Shown here: positions 33,054-33,152 of the stretch, one piece after another
Numbering within the stretch: position 1 is the stretch's first letter
Layout of the letters: each line of letters opens with the position of its first letter
Assembly: GCA_948479395.1 (NCBI GenBank)
Contig: CAOLUI010000001.1
Location: 39,752 to 72,903 of the forward strand
Reading direction: 5' to 3'
DNA from: an uncultured Bacilli bacterium
GTDB lineage: Bacteria; Bacillota_I; Bacilli_A; RF39; UBA660
Length of the DNA: 33,152 nucleotides
Notes under the pieces: generated by a model
Databases searched by the model: none
What the model was told of the DNA's origin: nothing
What the model saw: only the letters and a program-made list of their open reading frames with translations
Position numbers and translations under genes: made by a program

Positions 33054-33152
33054 ATGAAAGAAGCCACAGGAGAATTAAATATGACTGTAATAACTGTAGT
33101 AGCAATAGCAGCAGTAGCGGCATTCTTCTATGCGTTTGTCTGGCCTAAAATT
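33054..33152 (+). CDS. Flp-type pilin, 5' part, cut by the window end
   Basis: The first 33 codons of a pilin: a short polar leader (MKEATGELNM), then a hydrophobic segment from about residue 11 to 30 that ends in VWPKI. This is the pattern of small Flp/Tad pilins, where a prepilin peptidase removes the leader. Gly6 is a possible cleavage point but the usual Glu five residues later is absent. AGAGGAGG precedes the ATG. The remainder lies outside the window; if it resembles the truncated copy at 32806 the full protein would be about 77 residues and cysteine-rich. It may be the main pilus subunit. Confidence 0.8.
   Translation, partial: MKEATGELNMTVITVVAIAAVAAFFYAFVWPKI
33098..33152 (+). repeat. 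Direct repeat copy 2, 55 bases, at the window edge
   Basis: Identical to 32805-32859. The identity may continue beyond the window. In this copy the segment is preceded by an intact pilin start at 33054. Confidence 0.97.

Noticed and set aside
1..33152. Mycoplasma-type genetic code (TGA as Trp), suggested by the very low GC
   Set aside because: Tryptophan is encoded by TGG, and TGA ends genes at natural ends, including the ATGA overlaps at 18410-18413 and 24459-24462.
1..33152. CRISPR arrays, tRNA or rRNA genes, insertion sequences
   Set aside because: No regularly spaced repeats, no cloverleaf or rRNA-like stretches and no transposase-like protein were seen.

Overview
The window is AT-rich DNA from a low-GC Bacillota, most likely an uncultured, spore-forming member of class Bacilli. 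The evidence is strong AGGAGG-type ribosome binding sites, two T-box leaders, YtxG/YtxH-like genes, and several spore-linked proteins: Cse60, a CotY/CotZ coat protein and a SpoVB/MurJ-type flippase. TGA is used as a stop (ATGA overlaps at 18410 and 24459, and the stop at 3480), so this is not the Mycoplasma code. The lineage cannot be fixed from this sequence alone.

Layout. 1-3480: a DUF975/CmpB fusion membrane protein (-), then a predicted cytoplasmic ADP-ribosyltransferase and an Mbeg1-like serine hydrolase (+). 3480-6530: a leucine T-box leader, a small membrane protein and leuS. 6527-9630: a protein-kinase-fold gene (-), the small gene cse60, a flippase, and a coiled-coil protein (-). 9687-14201: trmB, then an AMP-forming ligase paired with a seven-TM hybrid histidine kinase. 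14258-16575: a four-gene envelope operon (lipoprotein, acidic disordered protein, YtxG-like, YtxH-like). 16586-17559: non-coding DNA and a decayed zinc-ribbon membrane gene. 17615-19642: a tyrosine T-box leader, a CYTH enzyme and tyrS. 19689-22840: a small coat-like protein, RodA/FtsW (-), a small unknown protein, a membrane-anchored EIIB domain (-), the CotY/CotZ coat protein and cysE. 22860-24914: a (-) operon of a thioredoxin-like protein, a CPBP protease and a degenerate metallophosphoesterase.

24968 to the end is a Tad/Flp pilus locus: a sortase-free membrane-anchored surface protein, a 921-residue cysteine-rich secreted protein with a likely thioester adhesin domain, a pseudopilin-like protein, CpaB, TadA/CpaF, TadB, TadC and a pilin cluster. 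The pilin cluster is disrupted. One copy has lost its start and first 15 codons. The window stops inside the next copy, and the last 55 bases exactly duplicate an upstream 55 bases. A partial inverted copy of the same segment lies between them.

How the genes work together. Charged-tRNA supply is sensed by the two T-boxes. Three coat-like genes carry SigK-type promoter motifs, which suggests late mother-cell expression. Back-to-back promoters at 24931-24996 launch the thioredoxin/CPBP operon one way and the pilus operon the other. The pilus proteins are rich in cysteine, so the membrane thioredoxin-like protein could act on them (inference). The most unusual parts are the pilin repeat structure, the thioester protein in a Tad operon, the ligase/hybrid-kinase pair and the ADP-ribosyltransferase/hydrolase pair.
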